Positions 17,248 through 27,050 of a stretch of 50,122 nt of DNA are shown piece after piece. Origin of the DNA: Sphingosinicella terrae (lineage in GTDB: Bacteria; Pseudomonadota; Alphaproteobacteria; Sphingomonadales; Sphingomonadaceae); assembly GCF_003347635.1 (NCBI RefSeq), contig NZ_QDFY01000019.1, forward strand, positions 1-50,122. Direction: 5' to 3'. Below the pieces are notes generated by a model, which searched no databases, was not told where the DNA came from, and saw nothing but the letters and a program-made list of their open reading frames with translations. The position numbers and the translations under genes are program-made. Position 1 is the first letter of the stretch; every line of letters starts with the position of its first letter.

Positions 17248-19755
17248 ATGAAACTCGTCGTCGTCGAATCGCCCGCCAAGGCCAAGACCATCGAGAAATA
17301 TCTCGGCGGCGGCTATCGCGTCCTCGCCTCCTACGGCCACGTCCGCGATCTGCCGGCCAAGGACGGCTCGGTCGATCCCGACGCCGATTTCGCGATGGAA
17401 TGGGAGACCTATGCCGACAAGTCGCGCCAGCTGAAGGCGATCTCGGACGAGGCGAAGAAGGCGGACGCGCTCATCCTCGCCACCGACCCCGACCGCGAGG
17501 GCGAGGCGATCAGCTGGCACGTCCAGGAAGTGCTGCAGAAGCGCAAGTCGCTGCCCGCGCAGGTGGAGCGGGTGACGTTCAACGCGATCACCAAGTCGGC
17601 CGTGACCGAGGCGATGAAGCGCCCGCGCGGCCTCGACGAGGACCTGATCGATGCCTACCGCGCCCGCCGGGCGCTCGACTATCTGGTGGGCTTCACCTTG
17701 TCGCCGGTGCTGTGGCGCAAGCTGCCGGGCGCCAAGTCGGCGGGCCGGGTCCAGTCGGTCGCTCTGCGCCTGATCGTCGATCGCGAGCGCGAGATCGAGC
17801 TGTTCCGGAGCCAGGAATATTGGAGCGTCGCCGCCTCGATGGAGGCGGACGGCACCGAGTTCCTCGCCCGCCTCGTCCGCTACAATGGCGACAAGATCGA
17901 CCGGCTGACGATCGGCGACCAGGGCACCGCCGAGGCGGCGAAGCGCGCCGTCGAGCAGGGGCGCTTCACCGTCGCCTCGGTCGAGACCAAGCCGCTCACC
18001 CGCAATCCGCCGCCGCCCTTCACCACCTCGACGCTGCAGCAGGAGGCGGCCCGCAAGCTCGGCCTCGCCGCGGCGCGGACGATGCGGCTCGCCCAGGACC
18101 TCTACGAGGACGGTGCGATCACCTACATGCGGACCGACGGCGTCCAGATGGCGCCCGAGGCGATTTCGGCGGCTCGCCGCGCCGTCGCCGACCGCTACGA
18201 CTCGGGCTATGTGCCGGACAAGCCGCGCCATTACGAGACCAAGGCGAAGAATGCGCAGGAGGCGCACGAGGCGATTCGGCCGACCGATTTCTCCCGCGAC
18301 CGGGCCGGCTCCGGCGACCATGCCCGGCTCTACGAGCTGATCTGGAAGCGGGCGCTGGCGAGCCAGATGGCCTCGGCAAGGCTCGAGCGCACGACGGCCG
18401 AGCTGGTCGACGGCACCGGCCAGCATGCGCTGCGCGCGACCGGCCAGGTCGTCCTCTTCCCCGGCTTCCTTGCCCTCTACGAGGAGGGCCGGGACGACGA
18501 GAATGACGAGGAGGCCCGCCGTCTCCCGCGGCTTCGCGAGGGCGACCGGCCGCACATGAAGTCGGTCCATGCCGAGCAGCATTTCACTCAGCCGCCGCCG
18601 CGTTATTCCGAGGCGAGCCTAGTCAAGAAGATGGAGGAGCTCGGCATCGGCCGGCCGTCCACCTACGCGTCGACAATTCAGACTCTGAAGGACCGGGAAT
18701 ATGTCCGCGCCGAGAAGAACCGGCTGATCCCGGAGGAGAGCGGCCGGCTGCTGACCGCCTTCCTCGAGCGCTTCTTCGAACGCTACGTCTCCTATGACTT
18801 CACCGCCCATCTCGAGGACGAGCTCGACGAGATTTCGGGCGGCCGGATGGAGTGGCGGCGGGTGCTCGAGGCCTTCTGGCGCGACTTCAAGCCGAAGACC
18901 GCGGAGATCATGGAGCAGAAGCCCTCCGACATCACCGCCGCGCTCGACGACTTCCTCGCGCCCTGGCTGTTTCCGGACAAGGGGGACGGCAGCGATCCGC
19001 GGCTCTGCCCGGCCTGCGGCGAGGGCCGGCTCGGGCTGCGCGGGGGCCGCTTCGGCGCCTTCGTCGCCTGCTCCAACTATCCCGATTGCAAATATACGCG
19101 GCGCTTCGGTGCCGAGGGCGCGAGCGACGACAGCGGCCCGCAAGGGCTGGGCGAGGATCCGGAGACGGGGCTGCCGGTCACGCTGAGATCCGGCCGCTTC
19201 GGCCCCTATGTCCAGCTCGGCGACGGCAAGGAAGCCAAGCGCTCTTCGCTGCCCAAGGACGTCCCGCAAGACTCGCTCGATCTCGAGCTGGCGCTGAAGC
19301 TGCTGGCGCTGCCTCGGACGGTCGGTCTGCACCCGGAAAGCGGAAAGGAGATCACCGCGAGCCTTGGCCGCTACGGCCCCTATCTCGCCCATGACGGCAA
19401 GTATGCGAAGCTCGCCTCGACGGCCGAGATATTCGAGGTCGGCATGAATGCCGCGGTGGCCAAGCTCGCCGACGCCGCGGCTGGCGGCGGCCGCGCCCGC
19501 GGCTCGCGCGAGCCGCTCAAGGTGCTCGGCGCCCACCCCCGGACCGAGCTCGAGATCAAGCTGATGGAAGGCCGCTTCGGTCCCTACGTCACCGACGGAA
19601 CGACCAATGCGACGCTGCCGCGCACGGTCTCACCCGAGGCGCTGACCCTCGAGGAGGCGGCGCAGCTCATCGATGCCCGCGCCGAGCGCGGGCCGGCCAA
19701 GAAAAAGGGGCGGCGCGCCCCGGCCAAATCCTCGGCCAAGAAGAAGAAACCGTAA
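17248..19755 (+). CDS. topA: DNA topoisomerase I
   Basis: 835 residues, type IA topoisomerase, relaxing negative supercoils. The Toprim domain opens MKLVVVESPAKAKTIEKYLG and has the acidic motif ATDPDREGEAISWH. The active-site Tyr293 lies in GAITYMRTDGVQM. After the core come one four-cysteine zinc ribbon (from Cys587, CPACG and CSNYPDC) and three TopA C-terminal repeats carrying GRFGPYVQLG, GRYGPYLAHDGKYAKL and GRFGPYVTDG. The protein ends in a lysine-rich tail. AAAGG six bases before the ATG supports the start. A SHOCT-domain gene follows after 79 bp. Confidence 0.98.
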   Translation: MKLVVVESPAKAKTIEKYLGGGYRVLASYGHVRDLPAKDGSVDPDADFAMEWETYADKSRQLKAISDEAKKADALILATDPDREGEAISWHVQEVLQKRKSLPAQVERVTFNAITKSAVTEAMKRPRGLDEDLIDAYRARRALDYLVGFTLSPVLWRKLPGAKSAGRVQSVALRLIVDREREIELFRSQEYWSVAASMEADGTEFLARLVRYNGDKIDRLTIGDQGTAEAAKRAVEQGRFTVASVETKPLTRNPPPPFTTSTLQQEAARKLGLAAARTMRLAQDLYEDGAITYMRTDGVQMAPEAISAARRAVADRYDSGYVPDKPRHYETKAKNAQEAHEAIRPTDFSRDRAGSGDHARLYELIWKRALASQMASARLERTTAELVDGTGQHALRATGQVVLFPGFLALYEEGRDDENDEEARRLPRLREGDRPHMKSVHAEQHFTQPPPRYSEASLVKKMEELGIGRPSTYASTIQTLKDREYVRAEKNRLIPEESGRLLTAFLERFFERYVSYDFTAHLEDELDEISGGRMEWRRVLEAFWRDFKPKTAEIMEQKPSDITAALDDFLAPWLFPDKGDGSDPRLCPACGEGRLGLRGGRFGAFVACSNYPDCKYTRRFGAEGASDDSGPQGLGEDPETGLPVTLRSGRFGPYVQLGDGKEAKRSSLPKDVPQDSLDLELALKLLALPRTVGLHPESGKEITASLGRYGPYLAHDGKYAKLASTAEIFEVGMNAAVAKLADAAAGGGRARGSREPLKVLGAHPRTELEIKLMEGRFGPYVTDGTTNATLPRTVSPEALTLEEAAQLIDARAERGPAKKKGRRAPAKSSAKKKKP

Positions 19756-19834
19756 TAGCCGAAGGCCTTGGTTGACGCCGGATTTACCCCATCCACTGCA
19801 ACGTGCTTTACCTTGTTGGCGTAAGGACGTTCGG

Positions 19835-20422
19835 GTGCGTAACGGTAAGCTTGTCATCAGTCGCGGTCATCAGCTCGGGGATCTTGCGCCGTCCGCGCCC
19901 CGACTGTCGCTGGTCCCGCGCGAGACGTTGCCTGCCGCGCCCGCACCCGTAAATGTAGCGCAGCGTATCTTGCCGCCGGCTTTCGAGCCGGCGGCATCGT
20001 CTTTCCCGGTCCCGGCGGCTTCGCCGGCGCCGACCCCGGCAACCCTGCCGGCGGTCACCCCCGAATATGCGATCGTCCACGACCGGCTGACGGCGATCGA
20101 GCGGCTCGCTCGCCTGCGCGACCTCGGGGCGCTTTCCGCCGAGGAGTTCGAGGCGGAGAAGTCGATCGTGCTTGGCCTCCCGGCCGACGAGCTGGTCCTC
20201 CATGAAGCGCTGGCGCCCGTGGCCGGCGATCCCGCTCTGGCGGCGGCGCGGACCGCCGGAGCGCCGGCCCCGGCGCCGCATCGGCCGAGCTTGCTCGGTC
20301 GCCTGCTCGGCTGGCACCTCGTCCCGATCGGCGTCGTTGCCGGTCTCGCTGTCTTATTCGTCGCGCAGCCGCGCGAGACCTGGCGCTTCTTCGACGAGGC
20401 GCTTCGCCTGCTCGGCGCCTGA
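19835..20422 (+). CDS. SHOCT-like domain protein with C-terminal membrane helix
   Basis: About 195 residues. GTG 19835 is chosen because AAGGA lies seven bases upstream; the frame reads back into topA without protein-like sequence. After a basic N-terminus and a long Ala/Pro linker comes a SHOCT-like segment, DRLTAIERLARLRDLGALSA followed by EEFEAEKSIVL, which is typically an oligomerisation module. Near the C-terminus HLVPIGVVAGLAVLFVA is a single membrane helix. The function is unknown; the design suggests a membrane-tethered cytoplasmic protein. It faces the moeB-like gene end to end. Confidence 0.7.
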   Translation: MRNGKLVISRGHQLGDLAPSAPRLSLVPRETLPAAPAPVNVAQRILPPAFEPAASSFPVPAASPAPTPATLPAVTPEYAIVHDRLTAIERLARLRDLGALSAEEFEAEKSIVLGLPADELVLHEALAPVAGDPALAAARTAGAPAPAPHRPSLLGRLLGWHLVPIGVVAGLAVLFVAQPRETWRFFDEALRLLGA

Positions 20423-20430
20423 CGCTCGGG

Positions 20431-21207
20431 CTATCCGGCGGGGATAGGCGCCGCCGCCCCGCAGGTGCGGCAGGCCGGGTCCTTGACGATCCGGATCGTC
20501 CTCAGGCCCGGTGCGAGGCCGTCGAAGATGTGGAGCCTGCCGGCGGGATCGCCGCCGAAGCCGGTGACGGCGCGAACCGCCTCCATCGCCGCCCAGCTGC
20601 CGGCAATCCCCGCCATCGCGCCGAGCACGCCCAGCTCGGAGCAGCTGTCGCAATCCTCGGCATCGAAGGCGTCGCCGACGAAGCAGCGATAGCAGGGCCT
20701 GTCCGCCTCCCAGCCGCGGAAGGTGCCGATCTGCGCCTGGAACTGCCCGATCGCCGCCGAGACCAGAACGATGCGGGCCTGGGTGCAATGGTCGGAAACG
20801 GCGAGGCGGGTGGCGAAATTGTCGCTGCCGTCGACGACGATGTCGGCCTCGCCGATCAGCGCGCCGGCATTGGCGCCGTCGAGCCGGGCGTTCACGGCGG
20901 TGAAGCGGACCTCCGGGTTCAATCGCGCGACGGCTTCGCCGGCGGCGTCGGTCTTCATCCGGCCGACGTCGCCGGTGCCGAACAGCACCTGCCGCTGGAG
21001 ATTGTCGAGGCTGACCCGGTCGTCGTCGATCACCCGCAGCGATCCCACGCCGGCGGCGGCGAGATATTGCAGCGCCGGCGAGCCGATGCCGCCGGCGCCG
21101 ATCAAGGTCACCTTCGCTTCGAGCAGCCTGCGCTGGCCTTCGCCGCCAATCTCCTTGAGGACGATGTGGCGGGCATAGCGGTCGAGCTGGGCGTCGCTGA
21201 GGATCAC
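20431..21207 (-). CDS. moeB: ThiF/MoeB-type E1-like adenylyltransferase
   Basis: 258 residues of the HesA/MoeB/ThiF family, which adenylates the C-terminal Gly-Gly of MoaD or ThiS for sulphur transfer. It opens [20 protein letters not shown] and has the nucleotide site [42 protein letters not shown] and two CxxC pairs for zinc (CYRC, CRTC). No rhodanese domain follows, so it is the short form. Whether it serves molybdopterin or thiamine cannot be told; no moa or thi genes are nearby. It overlaps dut by 4 bp. Confidence 0.88.
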   Translation of the reverse strand: MILSDAQLDRYARHIVLKEIGGEGQRRLLEAKVTLIGAGGIGSPALQYLAAAGVGSLRVIDDDRVSLDNLQRQVLFGTGDVGRMKTDAAGEAVARLNPEVRFTAVNARLDGANAGALIGEADIVVDGSDNFATRLAVSDHCTQARIVLVSAAIGQFQAQIGTFRGWEADRPCYRCFVGDAFDAEDCDSCSELGVLGAMAGIAGSWAAMEAVRAVTGFGGDPAGRLHIFDGLAPGLRTIRIVKDPACRTCGAAAPIPAG

Positions 21208-21641
21208 CGCCCCGTCGAGCCGAAGCCGCCTTCCCCGCGGGCGGTGGCGTCGAGATCCTCCACCTCCTCGAAGCGCACCTGCAGGACCGGCGCCGGGACG
21301 AGCTGGGCGATGCGCTCGCCGCGGACGATCTGGAAGGGCTCGCTGCCGAGATTGGCGAGGATCACCTTCACTTCGCCGCGATAGTCGCTGTCGATCGTGC
21401 CGGGCGTGTTCAGCACCGAGATGCCGTTCTTGAAGGCGAGGCCGGAGCGGGGCCGCACCTGCACCTCGTAGCCGTGGGGGATGGCGATGGCGAAGCCGGT
21501 GGCGACGGCGTGGCGCTTGCCGGGCTCCAGCGCGAGGCTTTCCGCGGCGACGATATCGAGCCCGGCGGCATGTTCGGTGGCATAACCGGGGAGGGGGAGG
21601 CCCTCGCCATGCGGCAGACGCTTAACCTTGATGTCGATCAT
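21204..21641 (-). CDS. dut: deoxyuridine 5'-triphosphate nucleotidohydrolase
   Basis: 145 residues, trimeric dUTPase. It hydrolyses dUTP to dUMP and PPi, keeping uracil out of DNA and feeding dTMP synthesis. Motifs in order: [46 protein letters not shown] and the C-terminal [12 protein letters not shown] that closes over the active site. The start overlaps the doxX end by 20 bp and the stop overlaps moeB. In alphaproteobacteria dut commonly follows coaBC, as here. Confidence 0.97.
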   Translation of the reverse strand: MIDIKVKRLPHGEGLPLPGYATEHAAGLDIVAAESLALEPGKRHAVATGFAIAIPHGYEVQVRPRSGLAFKNGISVLNTPGTIDSDYRGEVKVILANLGSEPFQIVRGERIAQLVPAPVLQVRFEEVEDLDATARGEGGFGSTGR

Positions 21642-22065
21642 TCCCGCTCCTGCGTGCGATCAGTTCGTCGAGCGCGTAGCGGCCGGCGCCCTGGGTCGCA
21701 AACAGGATTCCGAGGAAGACGAGGATCAAAGCCGGCCACCAGCCGGGAAAGTCCTGCGGCCAGTGCACCATCCGGACCGCGACGATGAACACGAACGTGG
21801 TGACGATCCCGGCCCAGCGGGTGAGCAGGCCGAGGATGAAGGCGAAGCCACACAGGAACTGCGCCCACACGCAGAGCGGAGCCATCAGCGCCGGCGAGGG
21901 GAAGCCGAACTGTTCGAGGAAGCGGACGAACTCGTCCATGCGCTCGGCGCTGAGGACATTGTCGTGGCTCTGAAAGACGAGAAATGCGCCGGTCACCCAG
22001 CGAAGCAGCAGGAGCCCGAGATCGCCGAGCCTCCCCAACGGCGTCAGCAGCAGCCATTTGCCCAT
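21622..22065 (-). CDS. DoxX family membrane protein
   Basis: 147 residues with four membrane helices: [54 protein letters not shown] and [18 protein letters not shown]. The pattern, including the C-terminal [11 protein letters not shown], fits the DoxX/DUF417-like family, whose bacterial members have mostly unclear roles. ATG 22065 lies five bases after the coaBC stop and the gene overlaps dut, so it is part of that operon. The longer frame back to 22461 is coaBC read out of phase. Confidence 0.88.
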   Translation of the reverse strand: MGKWLLLTPLGRLGDLGLLLLRWVTGAFLVFQSHDNVLSAERMDEFVRFLEQFGFPSPALMAPLCVWAQFLCGFAFILGLLTRWAGIVTTFVFIVAVRMVHWPQDFPGWWPALILVFLGILFATQGAGRYALDELIARRSGNDRHQG

Positions 22066-22069
22066 CGTC

Positions 22070-23284
22070 TCAATCCCCCCGCGACAATTGCTCCGCGATC
22101 CGGTCGGCGAGGCGCCGTGCCACCTCGGCCTTGGCGGCCCGATCCCAGCTCTCGACGCCGTCGGCGGTGACGAGATGGACCTGGTTCGTCTCTCCGCCCA
22201 TCGCGTCCCCGGAGACGTCATTGGCGACAATCCAGTCGCTGTTCTTCCTTGCGCGCTTCGCCTGCGCCTCGGCGACGACGTTCTCGGTCTCGGCCGCGAA
22301 GCCGACCAGCAGGCGCGGGCGCGCGGGCGATGCGGCGAGACCGGCCAATATGTCCGGGTTGGCCGACCAGCGGAGCGGCGGCGGCCCGTCCGCCTTCTTG
22401 AGCTTCTGGGGGGTGGATTCCACCCGCCAGTCCGCGACCGCGGCGACCAGCACCGCGGCATCGGCGGGAAGCGCGGTCTGGACCGCCCGTTCCATCTGGA
22501 CCGCGGTCTCGACGTCGATGCGGCGGACGCCGGGCGGCGTCGGCAGGGCGACCGGGCCGGAGACGAGCGTCACGCGTGCGCCGAGCTGCGCCAGCGCCGA
22601 AGCGATGGCGAAGCCCTGCTTGCCGGAGGAGCGGTTGGCGATCACCCGTACGGGGTCGATCGGCTCGTGGGTCGGGCCGGCGGTGACGATGACGTGGCGG
22701 CCGGCAAGCGGTGCTGCCTCGATCGCGCTGGGGCGGGCCGCCGTCTCGCCGTGGACCCGCTCGAGCCAGGCGAGGACAGCCGCCGGCTCGGGCAGACGGC
22801 CCGGACCATATTCGCCGCACGCCATCTCGCCTTCGTCGGGGTCGAGGATCTGGACGCCGTCCTCCCGCAAGCGTGCGACGTTGCGCCGGGTCGCCTCGTG
22901 AAGCCACATCCGCACGTTCATCGCCGGCACGGCGAAGACCGGCTTGTCGGTGGCGAGGAGCAAGGTGGTGGCGAGATCATCCGCGATTCCCGCGGCCATC
23001 CGGGCGAGGAGATCGGCTGTGGCCGGACAGACGAGGATGAGATCGGCCTCGCGGGAGAGCTGGATATGGCCCATCTCCACCTCGTCCTTGAGGTCCCAGA
23101 GGCTGGTATGGACCGGCTGCTCCGAGAGCGCGGCGAGGGTCATCGGAGTCACGAACTCGGCACCGCTTCTGGTCAGGACGCAGCGGACGCTGCCGCCCGC
23201 CTTGCGGATCAGCCGGACCAGCTCGCAGGCCTTGTAGGCGGCGATGCCGCCGCCGACGATGAGGAGGATGCGCTTGTTCAGCAT
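22070..23284 (-). CDS. coaBC: bifunctional phosphopantothenoylcysteine decarboxylase/phosphopantothenate-cysteine ligase
   Basis: About 404 residues, coenzyme A synthesis. The N-terminal CoaC flavoprotein shows ILLIVGGGIAAYKACELVR, the PAMNVRMW motif and ACGEYGPGRLPEP with the catalytic Cys. The C-terminal CoaB ligase starts HVIVTAGPTHEPIDPVRVI and has NRSSGKQGFAIA. ATG 23284 (MLNKRILLIVGG) is preferred over the in-frame ATG 23320. It sits between ubiB and doxX-dut on the same strand. Confidence 0.97.
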   Translation of the reverse strand: MLNKRILLIVGGGIAAYKACELVRLIRKAGGSVRCVLTRSGAEFVTPMTLAALSEQPVHTSLWDLKDEVEMGHIQLSREADLILVCPATADLLARMAAGIADDLATTLLLATDKPVFAVPAMNVRMWLHEATRRNVARLREDGVQILDPDEGEMACGEYGPGRLPEPAAVLAWLERVHGETAARPSAIEAAPLAGRHVIVTAGPTHEPIDPVRVIANRSSGKQGFAIASALAQLGARVTLVSGPVALPTPPGVRRIDVETAVQMERAVQTALPADAAVLVAAVADWRVESTPQKLKKADGPPPLRWSANPDILAGLAASPARPRLLVGFAAETENVVAEAQAKRARKNSDWIVANDVSGDAMGGETNQVHLVTADGVESWDRAAKAEVARRLADRIAEQLSRGD

Positions 23285-23365
23285 CGGTCGTGCATGGCTC
23301 TCCGGCGACTCCATGTCCATGTTCGTTGCGGGGCCGGAGAAATCAAGCGCGAGCCCGCGCGCCGG

Positions 23366-24904
23366 TCACGTCATCGTGAAGGCGAGGGCGATCGCGGCGC
23401 CGGCCGCGGCCGAGAGCAGGCTGGTGAGGGCCGCCCAGCCGTAACGGTGCGGCCGCACGATCGCGATCTCGGGGAGCGGCGGCACCGGCGGCGCCGCGCC
23501 GGGGGGCGGATAATAATAGTCGATGCGCCGCACCAGGTCGGGGAGCTTGCGCAGCAGGCGGACCCCCTTGACGATTTCGTCCGCGAGGCGGGCTTCGGGG
23601 CCCAATTCGCCGCGCACCCATTCGCGAAGGAAGGGCTCGGCCGTCTCCCACATGTTGATGTCGGGGTCGAGCGCAGTGGCGACGCCTTCCTCCATGACCA
23701 TCGTCTTCTGGAGCAGCAGCAGATGCGGCTGGGTCGGCATGTCGAAGTCGCGGGTGATCTTGAACAGGCTGTCGAGCATCTGCCCGACCGAGATGTCCTT
23801 GACCGGCAGGCCACGGATCGGCTCGCCGGCGGCGCGCAGCGCGGTCGCGAACTCCTCCATATTGTGGTGGGGCGGCACATATTGCGCCTCGAAATGGATC
23901 TCGGCGACCCGCCGGTAATTGCCGGTGATGAGGCCGTAGAGGATCTCGGCGAGCCAGATCCGCGCCTGCCGGTCGATCCGGCCCATGATGCCGAAGTCGA
24001 TCGCCGCCAGGCGCCCGTCCGGGAGCGCGAACAGATTGCCCTGGTGCAGATCGGCGTGGAAGAAGCCGTCGACCACCGACTGGCGCAGGAAGGCGCGGAC
24101 CAGGATGGCGGCGAGCGCCTTGAGGTCGTGGCCGGCGGCGACCAGGGCATCGCGGTCGGTGAGCTTGATGCCGTCGATCCATTCGAGCGTGAGCACCCGC
24201 CGCGACGTCCGCGTCCAGTCGATGTCGGGAACGAAGAAGCCGCTCTCCGCCTCCAGATTCTGGCGAAGCTCGGAGGCCGAGGCAGCCTCCTGCCTGAGAT
24301 CGAGCTCGCGATTGGTCCATTGCCGGAAGGTGGCGACGACGAGGCGGGGGCGCAGGCGCGCAACCTCGCCGCCCATCTGCTCGACCTGTGCCGCCGCCCA
24401 TTCGTAGGTGTCGAGGGCCCGGGCGAAGTCTTCCTCGATGTTCGGCCGCAGCACCTTGACCGCGACCAGCCGGCCTTCGGTCGTCACTGCCCGGTGGACC
24501 TGGGCGATCGAGGCCGCGCCGACCGGCACCGGGTCGATCTCCCTGAAGATGTCGCCGATCGGCCGTTCCAGACTCTCCTCGATCAACGTCCGGATCTTCT
24601 CGAACGGTGCCGGCGGAAGGCTGTCCTGAAGCCGGGTCAGGTCCTTCGCCGCCTGCTCGCCGACCACGTCGGGACGGGTGGCGAGCGCCTGGCCGAACTT
24701 GATCGCGGCCGGGCCGATGTCCTGGAAGGCCTCGGCATAAGTGGGGACGGTGGGAATGCGCGCGCCGAACCGGGCCAGCCTCGCCAGCCGCTTGACCGGC
24801 AGCGGCGTGTTCGGATCCCGCTCGATACCGCGCAGCGCGCCGTGCCGGGCGAGGACCCGCCCCCATTTGAGCAGGCGCCAGACGTGGACGACCGGACTGG
24901 TCAT
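23366..24904 (-). CDS. ubiB: ubiquinone biosynthesis protein kinase-like ATPase UbiB
   Basis: 512 residues of the ABC1/UbiB family. Visible are the KxGQ motif (AAIKFGQALATRPDVV), the Ala-rich loop PVGAASIAQVHRA, VAVKVLRP, the FFHADLHQGNLF catalytic loop and AIDFGIMGR. The C-terminus YGWAALTSLLSAAAGAAIALAF forms membrane segments, as usual. UbiB is an ATPase needed for coenzyme Q synthesis, likely by extracting lipid intermediates. ubiE lies 19 bp upstream on the same strand. Confidence 0.96.
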   Translation of the reverse strand: MTSPVVHVWRLLKWGRVLARHGALRGIERDPNTPLPVKRLARLARFGARIPTVPTYAEAFQDIGPAAIKFGQALATRPDVVGEQAAKDLTRLQDSLPPAPFEKIRTLIEESLERPIGDIFREIDPVPVGAASIAQVHRAVTTEGRLVAVKVLRPNIEEDFARALDTYEWAAAQVEQMGGEVARLRPRLVVATFRQWTNRELDLRQEAASASELRQNLEAESGFFVPDIDWTRTSRRVLTLEWIDGIKLTDRDALVAAGHDLKALAAILVRAFLRQSVVDGFFHADLHQGNLFALPDGRLAAIDFGIMGRIDRQARIWLAEILYGLITGNYRRVAEIHFEAQYVPPHHNMEEFATALRAAGEPIRGLPVKDISVGQMLDSLFKITRDFDMPTQPHLLLLQKTMVMEEGVATALDPDINMWETAEPFLREWVRGELGPEARLADEIVKGVRLLRKLPDLVRRIDYYYPPPGAAPPVPPLPEIAIVRPHRYGWAALTSLLSAAAGAAIALAFTMT

Positions 24905-24923
24905 GAAGCCTGTGCGGCCGACA

Positions 24924-25652
24924 TCAGAGCTTCCAGCCGCTGTGGATCGCGACGAGCCCGCCGAGGATCGGCTCGGCCTTGACGTTGCCGAAGCCGGCCT
25001 TGCGGATCATCTTGGCAAAGGCGTCCATGTCGGGGAAGCGCTCGATCGACTCGATCAGGTAGCGATAGGAATCGGCGTCGCGTGCGACCACGCGGCCGAT
25101 CCGCGGCACCAGGAACCGGCTGTAACCGCGATAGGCCTCGCGAAAGCCCGGCCAGCGGGTCTGCGAGAATTCGAGGCAGAAGAAGCGCCCGCCGGTCCTG
25201 AGCACGCGATGCGCCTCGGCGAGCGCCCGGTCGATATGGGTGACGTTGCGGATGCCGAACGCGATCGTGTAGGCGTCGAACCGCGCGTCGGCGAAGGACA
25301 AGGTCTCGGCATTTTCCTCGGCCCAGACGAGCCCGTCCAGGCCGCGCTGACGTGCGCGCTCGACGCCGACCGCCAGCATGTCGGGATTGATGTCGGCGAC
25401 CGTCACCTCGGCGCCGCGCCGCGCCATCCGAAAGGCGATGTCGCCGGTCCCGCCGGCCATGTCGAGGATCCGCTCGGACGCCCGCGGACGCACCCTGCGC
25501 ACGAACTGGTCCTTCCACAGCCGGTGCTGGCCGCCCGACATGAGATCGTTCATCAGATCGTAATTGGACGCGACGCTCGAGAAGACGCCTCCGACCCGGC
25601 GGGTCTTCTCCGCCGGCTCGACCTGTTCGTGCCCGAATGAAACCTTGTCCAT
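24924..25652 (-). CDS. ubiE: ubiquinone/menaquinone C-methyltransferase UbiE
   Basis: 242 residues, class I SAM methyltransferase. It C-methylates the demethoxyubiquinol (or demethylmenaquinol) ring. Visible are YDLMNDLMSGGQHRLWKD, the SAM loop ILDMAGGTGDIAF, DINPDML, the family signature DAYTIAFGIRNVTHIDRALA and the terminal GGLVAIHSGWKL. ATG 25652 is the family start. It heads the minus-strand run ubiE-ubiB-coaBC-doxX-dut-moeB and is divergent from mutM with 158 bp between them. Confidence 0.97.
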   Translation of the reverse strand: MDKVSFGHEQVEPAEKTRRVGGVFSSVASNYDLMNDLMSGGQHRLWKDQFVRRVRPRASERILDMAGGTGDIAFRMARRGAEVTVADINPDMLAVGVERARQRGLDGLVWAEENAETLSFADARFDAYTIAFGIRNVTHIDRALAEAHRVLRTGGRFFCLEFSQTRWPGFREAYRGYSRFLVPRIGRVVARDADSYRYLIESIERFPDMDAFAKMIRKAGFGNVKAEPILGGLVAIHSGWKL

Positions 25653-25810
25653 GACCGCGCCTCTAGACCAGATTTGCCGGGGCTGGGAACCGAGAGTGGC
25701 GCAAAATGATCCGGCGTCGCCACGGGAGCCCGGACAGCTTTCCCGAGGGCTTTTTTCACCGCGCCGGGCTAGGGAGAGGCGGATCGCTCTCGAAGGGACC
25801 CGTTTCGACC

Positions 25811-26626
25811 ATGCCTGAGCTTCCCGAGGTCGAGACGACCGTCCGAGGCCTCGCCCCCGTCCTCGAGGGCCGCCGCATCGCCTCGATCGAGCTGCGCCGC
25901 GACGACCTGCGCCGCGCCTTTCCGCCCGACCTTCGCCAGCGGTTGACCGGGGCGCGGGTGACCCGTCTCGGCCGGCGGGCCAAATATGGGCTGATCGAGA
26001 CCGACCGCGGCGACACCCTGGTCTTCCATCTCGGCATGTCGGGGTCGTGGCGGCTCGATCCGGCCGAAACGCTCGCCCACGACCACGTCACCATCGAGAC
26101 CGACGAGGGCCGGCGAATAAGCCTCAACGATCCCCGCAGGTTCGGCTCGCTCGATCTGCTGGCGACCGATTCGCTGGATGCCGCCGAGCCGTTCGCAAAG
26201 ATGGGACCGGAACCGCTCGGCGAGGCCTTCGACGGCGCCTATCTCGAGCGGGCGCTCGAGGGGAGGGTGGCGCCGATCAAGGCGCTGCTGCTCGACCAGC
26301 GCATCGTCGCCGGCCTCGGCAACATCTATGTCTGCGAGGCGCTCAATCTCGCCGGCATCGCCCCCGGCCGGGAGGGCGGCCGGATCTCCCGGATGCGACT
26401 GGACCGGCTCGCCGCGGCGGTGAAGTCGGTGCTGGAGGCGGCGATCGCGGCCGGCGGATCGACCCTGCGCGATTATGCCCAGCCCAATGGCGAGCTCGGC
26501 TATTTCTCGGCGAGCTGGCGGGTCTATGGCCGCGAGGGCGAGGCCTGCCCGAATTGCGGGGCGACGATCAGGCGCCGCGTCGACAGCGGCCGCTCGACCT
26601 TCTTCTGCCCGCGCTGCCAGCGCTGA
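25811..26626 (+). CDS. mutM: formamidopyrimidine-DNA glycosylase
   Basis: 271 residues. It excises 8-oxoguanine and FaPy lesions and nicks the strand by beta,delta elimination. It starts MPELPEVETTVRGL, with Pro2 the nucleophile and Glu3 catalytic; the conserved RRAKYGLIE lysine, H2TH motif (QRIVAGLGNIYVCEAL) and C-terminal zinc finger (CPNCGATIRR, CPRC) are all present. The reading frame from 25706 is longer, but Pro2 fixes the start at 25811. It is followed by rpsT and dnaA, a frequent alphaproteobacterial order. Confidence 0.97.
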   Translation: MPELPEVETTVRGLAPVLEGRRIASIELRRDDLRRAFPPDLRQRLTGARVTRLGRRAKYGLIETDRGDTLVFHLGMSGSWRLDPAETLAHDHVTIETDEGRRISLNDPRRFGSLDLLATDSLDAAEPFAKMGPEPLGEAFDGAYLERALEGRVAPIKALLLDQRIVAGLGNIYVCEALNLAGIAPGREGGRISRMRLDRLAAAVKSVLEAAIAAGGSTLRDYAQPNGELGYFSASWRVYGREGEACPNCGATIRRRVDSGRSTFFCPRCQR

Positions 26627-26644
26627 TTTCGGCCGAGCGGGCGG

Positions 26645-26673
26645 TTGACCAAAGACGCTTCTGCGCCTAAGTG
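26645..26673 (+). promoter_or_regulatory. candidate promoter of rpsT
   Basis: TTGACC (26645-26650), a 17-bp spacer and TAAGTG (26668-26673), about 60 bases before the rpsT ATG. The -35 box is near consensus and the spacing ideal; the -10 box is moderate. Confidence 0.5.
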
Positions 26674-26734
26674 GCGCCCCTGAGCGGGTGCGGGTGAAGC
26701 CGCGCCCTTTTCATTTCAGACAAGAGGCCCCCCA

Positions 26735-26998
26735 ATGGCGAACACGCCGCAAGCCAGAAAACGTATCCGCCGCAACGCGCGCCGCGCCGACATCAACGGC
26801 GCTCGCGTCAGCCGCATCCGCACCTTCGTCAAGCAGGTCGAGGCCGCTCTCGCCGCCGGCGACAAGGATAAGGCGCGCGATGCCCTGAAGCGGGTGCAGC
26901 CGGAGCTGGCACGCGGAGTCGCGAAGGGTGTGCTGCACAAGAATATGGCGGCGCGGAAGCTGTCGCGTTTGACGCGGCGTCTCATCGCCCTCGGCTAA
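26735..26998 (+). CDS. rpsT: 30S ribosomal protein S20
   Basis: 87 residues, starting [20 protein letters not shown] and very rich in Arg, Lys and Ala, as expected for S20, which binds 16S rRNA at the base of the body. The conserved [15 protein letters not shown] and [18 protein letters not shown] segments are present. It has its own probable promoter and a strong terminator 25 bp after the stop, so it is a monocistronic unit between mutM and dnaA. Confidence 0.97.
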   Translation: MANTPQARKRIRRNARRADINGARVSRIRTFVKQVEAALAAGDKDKARDALKRVQPELARGVAKGVLHKNMAARKLSRLTRRLIALG

Positions 26999-27022
26999 AC
27001 CCTTCTAATGCCGGAAACAGCG

Positions 27023-27050
27023 CCCGTCGGCCCTCGGCCGACGGGTTTTT
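27023..27050 (+). terminator. intrinsic terminator of rpsT
   Basis: CCCGTCGGCC and GGCCGACGGG form a perfect 10-bp stem with a CTC loop, followed by five T residues. Confidence 0.93.

Noticed and set aside
22058-24982. 974-codon plus-strand reading frame
   Set aside because: It lies antisense to coaBC and ubiB, which are both complete and conserved. The frame is open because of GC-rich codon bias.
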